From positions 14,594 to 78,593 of the forward strand of contig JBEBIT010000008.1 in assembly GCA_040080215.1 (NCBI GenBank): DNA of 64,000 nucleotides. Direction: 5' to 3'. Positions 32,950 through 41,143 of the stretch are shown piece by piece. The stretch comes from CAIUGU01 sp040080215 (GTDB taxonomy: Bacteria > Pseudomonadota > Gammaproteobacteria > Steroidobacterales > Steroidobacteraceae). The position numbers and the translations under genes are program-made. The notes beneath the pieces were generated by a model, which worked only from the letters and a program-made list of their open reading frames with translations, was not told the DNA's origin and did not search any database. The first letter of the stretch is position 1, and each line of letters opens with the position of its first letter.

Positions 32950-33978
32950 ATGAGACGACTGCAAATGAAACTAAATGACGGGTGCGCGTTCGCCGTCGCG
33001 TTGCTGCTCGTGGTTGCGGGCGCTGCGGCAGTGCAGGCTGCACAACCAGCGCGTCGCGGCCAGGCTGCCGCGCCCGCCGCGCCGCCACCGCTGGAACTCG
33101 TCACGGAGCACCTCCGCGGCAATCTCTACATGATTGGCGGCGACGGTGGCAACGTTACGGTGCAGATCGGTGAGCAGGGCGTGGTGGTTATCGATACCGG
33201 CTTTGTGCAGAACGCACCCGCGTTGCTTGGGGAAATCCGCAAGCTTTCAGACAAGAAGATCACCTATATCATCAACACCCACTATCACGCGGATCACACG
33301 GGCGGCAACGCGTTCATTGCCCCTACCGGACAGTATGTCGGTGGCGTTGGCATCGGCGTCGCGCCGCGGGCAGCCATCTGGGCCCACGAAAACGTATTGA
33401 CGCGAGTGAGTACGACCACTGGCAGTGGCAAGGAGCCGCTGGTTCCGCCGCAGGGCTGGCCGATCGAGACCTACTTCACCGCCGAGCAGGAGATCTTTTT
33501 CAACGGTGAACCCATTCAGCTGATCCACATGCCCAACGCGCATACGGATGGTGACAGCATCGTGTTCTTCCGGCGCTCCGACGTGATTGCAACGGGAGAC
33601 CTGTTCAATACAACGATGTATCCGTACATCGATGCAGCAGCGGGCGGGAACATCAATGGTTATATCGATGCGCTGAACCACATTATCGATCTCGCGATAC
33701 CGGCCGAGAACGAGGAGGGGGGCACGATGATCGTGTCGGGCCATGGCCGGATCGGCGATGAATACGATCTGCTGGTCTACCGGGATGCCATCACGATCAT
33801 CCGCGATCGTATTGCGGACTTGATCGGCAAGGGATTGACGCTTGAGCAGGTGCAGGCCGCAAAGCCGACGCTGGATTACGACGGCATCTACGGAGCGACA
33901 TCGGGGTTCTGGACCACGACACAGTTTGTAGCCGCTGTTTACGGCGACCTGAAACAGGCCAGGGCGGAAGCGAAGTAA
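32950..33978 (+). CDS. secreted metallo-beta-lactamase-fold hydrolase
   Basis: 342 residues with a signal peptide near the N-terminus (LLLVVAGAAAVQA). Metal site HYHADH (HxHxDH) in INTHYHADHTGGN, then PNAHTDGDSIVF (His), VIATGDLFN (bridging Asp) and MIVSGHGRIGDE (last His). This set is complete for a di-zinc enzyme. The motif layout is close to that of QuiP/SoxH-like and beta-lactamase-like periplasmic hydrolases. I used ATG 32950 (GGAG ten bases upstream); GTG 32947 and ATG 32965 are in frame. The next gene starts directly at its stop (TAA then ATG). Confidence 0.88.
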   Translation: MRRLQMKLNDGCAFAVALLLVVAGAAAVQAAQPARRGQAAAPAAPPPLELVTEHLRGNLYMIGGDGGNVTVQIGEQGVVVIDTGFVQNAPALLGEIRKLSDKKITYIINTHYHADHTGGNAFIAPTGQYVGGVGIGVAPRAAIWAHENVLTRVSTTTGSGKEPLVPPQGWPIETYFTAEQEIFFNGEPIQLIHMPNAHTDGDSIVFFRRSDVIATGDLFNTTMYPYIDAAAGGNINGYIDALNHIIDLAIPAENEEGGTMIVSGHGRIGDEYDLLVYRDAITIIRDRIADLIGKGLTLEQVQAAKPTLDYDGIYGATSGFWTTTQFVAAVYGDLKQARAEAK

Positions 33979-34854
33979 ATGAACACTTCAACAAGGATCA
34001 CTAGAGCGGGAATGGCTGCGGTGCTGGCGTTTGCCTGTGTTGCAACAAGTCATGCCGGCGCCCCTCCTGCAGGTGCGCCACGCGCCGCGGCGCCCAATCC
34101 ATTTGCCCCTGCCCCACAAGGCAAGCCTGGCGCGACGATTGACCTTACCGGCAACTGGGTGCCGATCATCAGCCAGGACTGGCGCTGGCGAATGATTACT
34201 CCGCCGAAGGGCGACTATTCAGCTGTGCCGTTGAATCCCAATGGCACGCGGGTCGCGGACAGTTGGGATCTTGCCAGGGACGACGCGGCGGGCGAGCAGT
34301 GCAAGGCGTTTGGCGCTCCTGCGATCATGCGGGTACCCGGCAGACTGCGCATCAGCTGGCAGGATGACATGACACTGAAGCTTGAGTTCGATGCGGGTCA
34401 GCAGACCCGCCTGCTGAGGTTCAGCGCGCCGAACACGCCTCCACTGATGGCATCAGGGGAGCGAACCTGGCAGGGCTTTTCGACAGCGAGCTGGTTCAAG
34501 CAACAGCAGCGGCGCGGGTTCGTGCCGTTTGCACCTCCGGGAGAAATTGCACCAGGGGGGAGCCTGACGGTGGAGACGACAAATCTGAAGGCAGGTTACC
34601 TGCGCAAGAACGGCGTGCCATACAGCGAGAACGCGCAGCTCAAGGAATACTTTGACCGGTTGCAGCAGCCGGACGGAACCGAATGGCTGGTGGTGACAAC
34701 GGTCGTGACCGATCCGATGTACCTTCGCCAGCCCTTCGTTGTCGCCACACACTTCAAGAAGGAGCCTGACGGTTCGAAGTGGAATCCGCAGCCGTGCCGG
34801 ACCGATCCGCCGGTCGTCGACAATTTCAAGAACCGGCCGGCGGGCTTCCGCTGA
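33979..34854 (+). CDS. secreted protein of unknown function, DLTGxW family
   Basis: 291 residues, signal peptide about 1-26, then a Pro/Ala-rich linker before DLTGNW. Other shared elements are a Cys in EQCKAFGAP, MRVPGRLRISWQDD, SLTVETTNLKAGYLRKNG, AQLKEYF and TDPMYLRQPFVV. It resembles 32077-32934 more than the island's type A and B copies, and lacks the xYxDGRxHP element. Its start abuts the MBL-fold gene stop, so translation is coupled. Followed by two hairpins, the second a terminator. Confidence 0.8.
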   Translation: MNTSTRITRAGMAAVLAFACVATSHAGAPPAGAPRAAAPNPFAPAPQGKPGATIDLTGNWVPIISQDWRWRMITPPKGDYSAVPLNPNGTRVADSWDLARDDAAGEQCKAFGAPAIMRVPGRLRISWQDDMTLKLEFDAGQQTRLLRFSAPNTPPLMASGERTWQGFSTASWFKQQQRRGFVPFAPPGEIAPGGSLTVETTNLKAGYLRKNGVPYSENAQLKEYFDRLQQPDGTEWLVVTTVVTDPMYLRQPFVVATHFKKEPDGSKWNPQPCRTDPPVVDNFKNRPAGFR

Positions 34855-34901
34855 ACGACTTCCCGCCCCGTCTGGGGCGAGAAGTCGACGCTCCCCCTTG
34901 A

Positions 34902-34937
34902 CTGGGAACCGCTTGCCATGGGGTTCCCAGCTTTTTT
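34902..34937 (+). terminator. Rho-independent terminator
   Basis: CTGGGAACC / GGTTCCCAG form a 9-bp stem followed by six T. A second hairpin just upstream (34857-34886, 13 bp with one mismatch, 4-base loop) has no T-run. Confidence 0.88.
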
Positions 34938-35020
34938 CGTTTTGTAGTAGAGCGGAGCGTTGCTTGCCGGGTGATAGGATCGTTGATGTCACTTGAGCGA
35001 TATCACGAAGGGCATCCCGC

Positions 35021-35500
35021 ATGCGCATCCTGTTCGTCTGCATGGGCAATATCTGTCGATCGCCGAGCGCGGAAGGTGTATTCCGCAAGCTGGTGAGCGA
35101 GCGCCGGCCCGATCTGGTGCTGGAAATCGACTCGGCCGGTACCCATGACTACCACACCGGCCATCCTCCTGACCGTCGATCCATCGCGGCTGCGGCACGA
35201 CGTGGCATCGACTTGTCCGACCTGCGCGCGAGGACGGTTACACAGGAGGATTTCGAGCGCTTCGACCTGATCCTTGCGATGGATCGGGACAACCTCGCGT
35301 TGCTGCACCAGAGAGTACCTGCAGTCCATCGGGAGCGGGTGCGCCTGATGATGGAATTTGCACCCGACGCGAGTACCCGTGAAGTGCCGGATCCGTACTA
35401 CGGCGGTGCCAACGGATTCGAAGCAGTACTCGACCTGCTGGAAGAAGCCGCGGAAGGGCTGTTGCAGTCGATCGGACAAGCGAAGAACGTGTCCCGCTGA
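35021..35500 (+). CDS. low-molecular-weight protein-tyrosine phosphatase
   Basis: 159 residues. The phosphate-binding loop C7-MGNICR-S (C-x5-R, Cys7 nucleophile and Arg13) is at the N-terminus and the acid loop DPYYGG near residue 125. Both catalytic parts are intact and the length is normal (about 150-160 aa). In proteobacteria these enzymes act on tyrosine kinases of polysaccharide export or on arginine phosphate; no such partner is nearby. It stands alone between two terminators. Confidence 0.93.
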   Translation: MRILFVCMGNICRSPSAEGVFRKLVSERRPDLVLEIDSAGTHDYHTGHPPDRRSIAAAARRGIDLSDLRARTVTQEDFERFDLILAMDRDNLALLHQRVPAVHRERVRLMMEFAPDASTREVPDPYYGGANGFEAVLDLLEEAAEGLLQSIGQAKNVSR

Positions 35501-35507
35501 ATCAACA

Positions 35508-35536
35508 GCAGGAGCCAGCCATGCGCTGGCTCCTGC
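35508..35536. terminator. hairpin between convergent phosphatase and rne genes
   Basis: A perfect 11-bp stem GCAGGAGCCAG / CTGGCTCCTGC with a 7-base loop fills the 46-base gap between two convergent stops. The leftward side is followed by TGTTGATT, so it more likely ends rne. Confidence 0.65.
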
Positions 35537-35546
35537 GTCAAGTGCC

Positions 35547-38150
35547 CTACTCGCTGCGAGGCGTCGAGTCCCTTTCGGGTGAGAACGACATCGTGCCCGT
35601 GCTCGGGCTGCTTGACCACACTGTCACCGGCTTATCGTTGCTGCTTGCAGGTGCGGACGCCGGCGCTTCGCTCTGGCGAGGCTCCGAGGGCTGCGGTGCT
35701 TCGCGAGGAGCAGCAGGGGGAACCGGGGGAGCGAGTTCAAAACTGCGCTGCGGCTCGGCGGGCCGGGAATCCGGACGCGGCTCATGTGACTGGAACTCGG
35801 AAGTGGACTGCGAAGTCCCCGACTCGGATGATTGCGGCTGCGAGTCGAATGACCGCTCCTGACCGTCGTCACGCGCCTCGTCATTCGCTTGGCCCGGACC
35901 TGCGTTGCCTGGCGCCTCGTCTCCACCACGACCACCACGGCCGCGACGACGACGACCACCACGGCGCGAGCGGCCGCTGCGTTCACCGCGTGCATTCGCA
36001 TCCGGTGCGCCCTCGGCGGGCTTGTCTGCACCTTCAATCCTCTCTTGACCCTGCGGCTGCGCTTCGCGCTGCCGTTCCGGACGCGGCTGATTCTGTTGCT
36101 GCGGCGGCCTCGGCTGCTGGGGCGCTGCAACTGCCTGTGCTGTTGCCGGGTTCGCTGCGGGGTTTGCAGCTGCGGGTGCAGGCGGACGTTGCCTGTCGCC
36201 GCGATCGCGATTGCCCTGGTCCTGGGGGCGACGCTCATCGCGCGGGCGATCGCGCCTTGCATCGGGACGGCGCTCGCCGCCACTGCCGCTGCGCGGGCCG
36301 CGGTCGCGATCCCCGCGATGGCCTTCATCACGATTGCGATCACGATCCCGTCCGTGGCGCTCGGGCCGCGAATCACGACTGCGCTCTGGGCGTGAGGGGG
36401 TGATGGGCTTCACTTCCTCGACCGGTGCGGAACCGGCGCCGCCGAAGAAGAATCGCCACAGCTTAACGAGGATACCGATCTGCTCGACCGGAGCAGGCTG
36501 AGGAGTCACGGCTTCCTGCGCGATGCTGGGCGGTGGCGGCAGGCTTGCGACCGCGCTCGTGACGACGGGTACTTGCGCTTCGGTCTTCGCTTCGTTGCGA
36601 TTGGCGATGCCATCCACGTCGACCAGCGGCTGGACTGCGAGCTGGTGGCTGACGATGCTGTTCTCGAGCAACGCCGTTTCATCGTCGCGCACGCGACGGA
36701 TGTCGTAAGCGGGCGTCTCGATGTACTTGTTCGGAATCAGCACGACCTGCACGCCACCCTTGGCTTCGATGTTGTGCAACCACTCGCGCTTCTCGTTCAT
36801 GAGATACGTGGCGACATCGACGGGCAGCTGGGCGATGACCTTGGCGGTGCGGTCCTTGCGGGCCTCTTCGCCGATGAGACGCAGGATGGCGAGTGCCAAC
36901 GACTCGACGCCGCGGATGCTGCCCATGCCCGAGCAGCGCGGGCACGCAATGTGCGTGGCATCGCTGATCGACGGGCGCAGGCGTTGGCGCGACATCTCGA
37001 GCAAGCCGAACCGCGACAGGCGGCCGATCTGGATGCGGGCGCGATCCTGCTTGACGGCATCGCGCAACCGGTCTTCGACGGCACGCTGGTTCTTCTGCGA
37101 CAGCATGTCGATGAAGTCGATGACGATGAGGCCACCCAGGTCGCGAAGTCGCAGCTGGCGGGCGATTTCATCTGCCGCTTCGAGATTCGTGTTGAACGCC
37201 GTGGTCTCGATGTCGCCTCCACGCGTGGCCCGCGCGGAGTTGATGTCGATGGAGACCAGCGCTTCCGTCGGGTCGATGACCACGGAGCCACCCGAGGGCA
37301 GATGAACCTTGTGCGAGTGTGCCGACTCGATCTGGTTCTCGATCTGGAAGCGCGTGAACAGCGGCACGTCTTCTTCGTACAGCTTCAGCTTGCGCAGGGA
37401 AGCCGGCATGAAGCGCTGCATGTATTCCTGCGCTTCGGCAAAGATGGCGGGGCTGTCGACGAGGATCTCGCCGATGTCGTCATTCAGGTAATCGCGCAGT
37501 GCACGGATGATGGCCTTCGATTCCTGGTAGATCAGGAACGGGGCAGGGCGGTCCTTGGCGGCTTCTTCGATGGCCTTCCAGACTTCCTGCAGGTTCGCGA
37601 GGTCCCACTGCAGTTCCTCCGTCGACCGGCCGACGCCGGCCGTGCGGACGATGGCGCCCATGTTCTCGGGGATGTCCACGGCTTCCAGCGCCTCACGGAG
37701 CTGGTCGCGGTCTTCGCCCTCGATACGACGGGAAACGCCGCCGGCGCGCGGGTTGTTCGGCATCAGCACGAGGAAGCGGCCGGCGAGGCTGACGAAGGTG
37801 GTCAGCGCAGCGCCCTTGGTGCCGCGTTCTTCCTTCTCGACCTGGACGATGATGTCCTGGCCTTCGGACAGGAGTTCCCGGATGTTGAGCTTGCCGCTCG
37901 CGGCCGCCTGGGTCTTGAAGTATTCCTTCGAGACTTCCTTCAGCGGCAGGAAGCCATGGCGCTCGGCGCCATATTCGACAAAGCACGCCTCGAGGCTCGG
38001 CTCGACGCGCGTGATGCGACCTTTATAGACGTTGGCTTTTTTCTGTTCGCGTGACGGTAATTCGACGTCGAGATCGTAAATGCGCTGGCCATCAACCAGC
38101 GCGACTCGCAACTCCTCTTCCTGGGTTGCATTGACGAGCATTCTTTTCAT
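35547..38150 (-). CDS. rne: ribonuclease E
   Basis: 867-residue endoribonuclease, the scaffold of the RNA degradosome. The start MKRMLVNATQ matches known RNase E. Order: S1 domain with KANVYKGRITRVEP (about 38-120), the 5'-sensor/RNase H region, the catalytic DNase I-like domain with SIDINSARATRGGD (about 302-315) and VIDFIDM (about 346), and the Zn-link CPRCSG (about 403-408). The second half is disordered: Arg/Asp/Gln-rich repeats (RDRDRNRDEG, RRGGRRRRGRGGRGG) that bind RNA, then a Ser/Pro-rich tail. The catalytic half is well conserved. A long 5' leader and the divergent rluC gene match the gammaproteobacterial arrangement in which RNase E controls its own mRNA. Confidence 0.97.
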   Translation of the reverse strand: MKRMLVNATQEEELRVALVDGQRIYDLDVELPSREQKKANVYKGRITRVEPSLEACFVEYGAERHGFLPLKEVSKEYFKTQAAASGKLNIRELLSEGQDIIVQVEKEERGTKGAALTTFVSLAGRFLVLMPNNPRAGGVSRRIEGEDRDQLREALEAVDIPENMGAIVRTAGVGRSTEELQWDLANLQEVWKAIEEAAKDRPAPFLIYQESKAIIRALRDYLNDDIGEILVDSPAIFAEAQEYMQRFMPASLRKLKLYEEDVPLFTRFQIENQIESAHSHKVHLPSGGSVVIDPTEALVSIDINSARATRGGDIETTAFNTNLEAADEIARQLRLRDLGGLIVIDFIDMLSQKNQRAVEDRLRDAVKQDRARIQIGRLSRFGLLEMSRQRLRPSISDATHIACPRCSGMGSIRGVESLALAILRLIGEEARKDRTAKVIAQLPVDVATYLMNEKREWLHNIEAKGGVQVVLIPNKYIETPAYDIRRVRDDETALLENSIVSHQLAVQPLVDVDGIANRNEAKTEAQVPVVTSAVASLPPPPSIAQEAVTPQPAPVEQIGILVKLWRFFFGGAGSAPVEEVKPITPSRPERSRDSRPERHGRDRDRNRDEGHRGDRDRGPRSGSGGERRPDARRDRPRDERRPQDQGNRDRGDRQRPPAPAAANPAANPATAQAVAAPQQPRPPQQQNQPRPERQREAQPQGQERIEGADKPAEGAPDANARGERSGRSRRGGRRRRGRGGRGGDEAPGNAGPGQANDEARDDGQERSFDSQPQSSESGTSQSTSEFQSHEPRPDSRPAEPQRSFELAPPVPPAAPREAPQPSEPRQSEAPASAPASSNDKPVTVWSSSPSTGTMSFSPERDSTPRSE

Positions 38151-38582
38151 GGGCCCCTTCTTTTCGTGGGTACGGGGCCGCAACTCTGCGCACGGACGGC
38201 GCCAGCTCAAGGCTCAAGGATTGATCGGGGAGTAAGGTCATCCGATTGTCTTCGGCGACGGCCTAAAGGGGCCTTCGCATCAAGGAATCCTGTCCAGGTC
38301 TCTGGCATCCCGCCCGGTGCGGTTTGATCGACCCGGATCCCGAGTTGCGGGTCCGGCGCCGGTCCGACTGCGGCCGAGCGATGGTCTGACTGTTCAGAAC
38401 CAACTAAGATGCGGCGCTTTGAGGCGACTTTCGCGCTTCCCAAGGCCACCGCGTGTGGATCGCGTTGCGAACTAAATTGCCCGCACCGCGATATGTTTCG
38501 CGACGGACTATATCAGGACAGTCTCCCTTTATTCAATGGCTTACGTGTGTCCAGTCCGCAGTTTTCTGCGGGGTCCCCAGTC
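38151..38582. promoter_or_regulatory. divergent rne/rluC leader region
   Basis: Space between the rne and rluC starts. In other gammaproteobacteria the long rne 5' UTR carries hairpins for feedback control. Several GC-rich stems are possible here but I cannot align them with the known ones, and no clear sigma70 promoter stands out. Confidence 0.4.
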
Positions 38583-39584
38583 GTGACTGCTCCGAAGCAG
38601 AGGTCCGCGCCCGAAACCGCTGCCGGGGAAGGGCCACGGGCCCAGGTTTCCTATGTCGATGCGACCGAGGGTGATGCCGGGCAGCGCATCGACAACTTCC
38701 TCATGCGCGTGCTCAAGCACGTGCCGAAAAGCCATGTTTACCGGGTTTTGCGCAAGGGCGAAGTCCGAGTCAACGGCAAACGCGCCAAGCCGGAATACCG
38801 GCTGGTCGAAGGTGACAAGGTCCGGATCCCGCCGCTGCGCATCGAGACGGAGGCCCCACAGCAGAAGCCGTCTCATTCCCTGCAGGACGCCTTGCAGGCA
38901 GCTGTTATCCACGAGGATCGGGACATTCTGATCGTCAACAAGCCATCTGGTATCGCCGTGCATGGCGGCAGTGGGCAGTCCTTCGGCGTCATCGAAGCCC
39001 TGCGGGAGGCGCGGCCTGAGCTAAAGGAGCTTGAGCTGGTGCACCGGCTGGATCGGGATACCAGCGGCGTGCTGCTGCTGGCCAAGCGCCGGGCTGCCTT
39101 GCGTGAATTGCACGCGAGGCTTCGCGAGCGGGAGATGGACAAGAAGTACCTGGCGCTGGTCATGGGGCGCTGGACGCTTGGACCCAAGAAGATCGATCTG
39201 GCGCTCAAGACCAACCTGCGCCAGGGCGGGGAACGGATGGTCCAGGTGCACCCGGAAGGCCAGACGGCGACCAGTCGCTTCAAGCCGATCCAGTTCTTCG
39301 GCAAGGTGGCGACGCTGATGGAAGTGTCGATCGGGACGGGACGGACGCACCAGATCCGCGTGCATGCGGCAGCCGCAGGACACCCGGTCCTCGGCGACGA
39401 GAAGTATGGTGATCGCGACGGCAACAACGCGCTCAAGGCCTATGGCCTCAGGCGCATGTTCCTGCATGCCCAATCGCTCGGGTTCCAGAAGCCGGGCAGT
39501 ACCGAGAAATTCAGCATCAGCGCGCCCCTGGACGAGGAGCTGCAGAAGGTGCTCGACAACCTGAAGAAGGCGGAGAAGGGCTAG
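38583..39584 (+). CDS. rluC: 23S rRNA pseudouridine synthase C
   Basis: 333-residue enzyme that makes pseudouridines in 23S rRNA (955, 2504 and 2580 in E. coli). The N-terminal S4 RNA-binding domain reads GQRIDNFLMRVL, VPKSHVYRVLRKGEVRVNGKRAKPEYRL. The synthase domain has NKPSGIAVHGGSGQSFGVIEALR, the catalytic Asp in HRLDRDTSGVLLLAK, and TGRTHQIRVHAAAAGHPVLGDEKYGDR. The open frame begins earlier, but similarity to RluC starts only near 38640. I chose GTG 38583; the exact start is uncertain because no clear SD is seen. Confidence 0.93.
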   Translation: MTAPKQRSAPETAAGEGPRAQVSYVDATEGDAGQRIDNFLMRVLKHVPKSHVYRVLRKGEVRVNGKRAKPEYRLVEGDKVRIPPLRIETEAPQQKPSHSLQDALQAAVIHEDRDILIVNKPSGIAVHGGSGQSFGVIEALREARPELKELELVHRLDRDTSGVLLLAKRRAALRELHARLREREMDKKYLALVMGRWTLGPKKIDLALKTNLRQGGERMVQVHPEGQTATSRFKPIQFFGKVATLMEVSIGTGRTHQIRVHAAAAGHPVLGDEKYGDRDGNNALKAYGLRRMFLHAQSLGFQKPGSTEKFSISAPLDEELQKVLDNLKKAEKG

Positions 39585-39615
39585 TAGCTCGCTTTTGCGG
39601 CAGCCCTGCGGCTAC

Positions 39616-40218
39616 TCACGGCAGTTCGAATCCCGCCCGGCGCAACGCGCCGCTCAGCCAGATCAGCGGCAGTCCCATGAGCCCCGTTGGGTCCTGGGAG
39701 TCGATGCGGTCGAACAGCGAGATGCCGAGTCCCTCGCACTTGAAGCCGCCTGCGCAGTCGAAAGGCTGCTCCGCATCCACATACCGCTTGATCTCGGCAT
39801 CCGTCAGCGTCCGGAACGTGACGGTGGTGGTGTCGACATGGCTCTCCTGCCGACCGGTGCGGGTGTCGAGGAGCTGGACACCCGAGTGGAACAGGACCCT
39901 CTGGCCGCTGGCGTCGCGCAGTTGCTCGATGCACTTGTCCCTGGAGCCTGGCTTGCCGAGGACGATCCTGCCCCGCAAGGCAACCTGGTCCGACCCGATG
40001 ATGATGCTGTTGGGATAGCGGGCAGCCACCGCGGCGGCCTTTTCCCGTGAAAGGCGCTGCGACAGGGTCAGGGCGTCCTCGTCCGGGCCGCGGGTTTCAT
40101 CCACTTGGGAACCGCAGGTCACGAACGGGATTCTGAGGCGCTCCAGCAGCTCGCGGCGGTAGCGGGAAGTGGAGGCCAGTACGAGGGGCAGTGCGGGGCG
40201 CGGCGAATGGGGGCTCAT
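39616..40218 (-). CDS. maf: Maf-family nucleotide pyrophosphatase (YceF type)
   Basis: 200 residues. Maf motifs: LVLASTSRYRRELLERL at the N-terminus, CGSQVDET, LSREKAAAVA, IIIGSDQVA, LGKPGSRDKCIEQL and DCAGGFKCEGLG. The YceF subgroup hydrolyses 7-methyl-GTP, removing modified nucleotides. It sits next to yceD-rpmF, the normal gammaproteobacterial place, but on the opposite strand from them. Both rluC and maf end facing each other with a 31-base gap. Confidence 0.93.
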   Translation of the reverse strand: MSPHSPRPALPLVLASTSRYRRELLERLRIPFVTCGSQVDETRGPDEDALTLSQRLSREKAAAVAARYPNSIIIGSDQVALRGRIVLGKPGSRDKCIEQLRDASGQRVLFHSGVQLLDTRTGRQESHVDTTTVTFRTLTDAEIKRYVDAEQPFDCAGGFKCEGLGISLFDRIDSQDPTGLMGLPLIWLSGALRRAGFELP

Positions 40219-40277
40219 GGTCGCAAGTCCGGGTCTCTATCTTTATGAAAAAACAAGGATTTAGGGAGCAGAAAACT

Positions 40278-40306
40278 TTGACATGCTCCGGCTCGATCCC
40301 TATCAT
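40278..40306 (+). promoter_or_regulatory. sigma70 promoter of yceD-rpmF-plsX-fabH
   Basis: TTGACA at 40278-40283, a 17-base spacer and TATCAT at 40301-40306 form a near-consensus promoter. Transcription would begin at about 40312-40314, only 2-4 bases before the ATG at 40316. Confidence 0.75.
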
Positions 40307-40315
40307 ACGCGCCCC

Positions 40316-40834
40316 ATGCCGGCCACCCCGGACGAACCTGTCGATGCTATTGTGCTGGCTGGCCGCGAAGCGGTCGTCGAGCGCAGCTACGACCTTGCGG
40401 GTTTGCCGCGTGCGGGCTTGGCAGGCTGTTTGCCGGGGACGGCAGTTGCCGTGCAGTTCCGGTTTTCGCGGGCCGAAGGCGGCATCGGGATCGACACTGA
40501 GTTGGACGGCCAAGTGGTGCTGACATGTCAGCGCTGCCTGAAGCCGGTCGCGGTGCCGGTCCAGGGCGACAGTGCGCTGGTTCTGGTTGCAGACGATGCT
40601 GCAGCGGAGCAGGTGCCGGATGGGCGAGAGCCCATTGTTGCCGAGGCCAATCAGGTAGACCTGACCTGGCTGGCGGAAGAAGAAATGTTGCTTGCGTTGC
40701 CGCTCGTGCCGTTGCACGAGGAAGCGTGCAGCGCGGCGGTCGACAGTGAAGCGGTTGCAGTTGTGAGCGAGGTCCCGGAAGGGAAGCGCCAGAAGCCTTT
40801 TGAGAACCTGCGGGATCTGTTGAAGAAGCAGTGA
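40316..40834 (+). CDS. yceD: YceD/DUF177 family protein
   Basis: 172 residues. The family member next to rpmF is linked to 23S rRNA maturation and ribosome assembly. The zinc-finger-like CQRC (LTCQRCLKPV) is in the middle, followed by EANQVDLTWLAEEEMLLALPLVPLHEEAC and a C-terminal KPFENLRDLLKK, all typical. An in-frame ATG at 40283 overlaps the promoter -35 and cannot be used on this transcript, so I start at ATG 40316. The mRNA would then be leaderless or nearly so. First gene of the yceD-rpmF-plsX-fabH operon. Confidence 0.92.
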   Translation: MPATPDEPVDAIVLAGREAVVERSYDLAGLPRAGLAGCLPGTAVAVQFRFSRAEGGIGIDTELDGQVVLTCQRCLKPVAVPVQGDSALVLVADDAAAEQVPDGREPIVAEANQVDLTWLAEEEMLLALPLVPLHEEACSAAVDSEAVAVVSEVPEGKRQKPFENLRDLLKKQ

Positions 40835-40858
40835 CCTCGCACCAGTAGAGTACGAACC

Positions 40859-41050
40859 ATGCCAGTCCAGAAAAGCAGAAAGACTCCTTCCAAGCGCGGT
40901 ATGCACCGGTCGCACGACGGCCTTGCACGCCCGGCCCTGTCCATCGACCCGACGTCCGGCGAGACGCACCTGCGTCATCGCATCACCCCGGATGGTTTCT
41001 ATCGCGGGAAGAAGGTCATCGAAGGCCGCGTCGAAGAAGACAAGGAATAG
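40859..41050 (+). CDS. rpmF: 50S ribosomal protein L32
   Basis: 63 residues, a normal length for L32. MPVQKSRKTPSKRGMHRSHDGL is the standard N-terminus, followed by the conserved GETHLRHRITPDGFYRGKKVI. The CxxC zinc ribbon is absent, as in other gammaproteobacterial (C-minus) L32 proteins. It follows yceD by 24 bases. Confidence 0.97.
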   Translation: MPVQKSRKTPSKRGMHRSHDGLARPALSIDPTSGETHLRHRITPDGFYRGKKVIEGRVEEDKE

Positions 41051-41143
41051 CATTCCTTTGAGCAAGCGGACGTCTGCAGTCCCCTGCACACGTAAGGCCA
41101 CTGATCGTCTGCGGTGGCCGACGATCTTCCCGGCCGAAGCGCC

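Noticed and set aside
36573..38054. 493-codon frame antisense to rne
   Set aside because: Mirrors the rne codons; no recognisable motif and rne is unmistakable on the other strand.
38409..38582. N-terminal extension of RluC from the first in-frame start
   Set aside because: The extra 58 residues are unlike any RluC and the S4 domain starts much later.
40283..40315. Earlier ATG for yceD
   Set aside because: It begins inside the -35 hexamer of a near-consensus promoter and adds residues not expected in the family.
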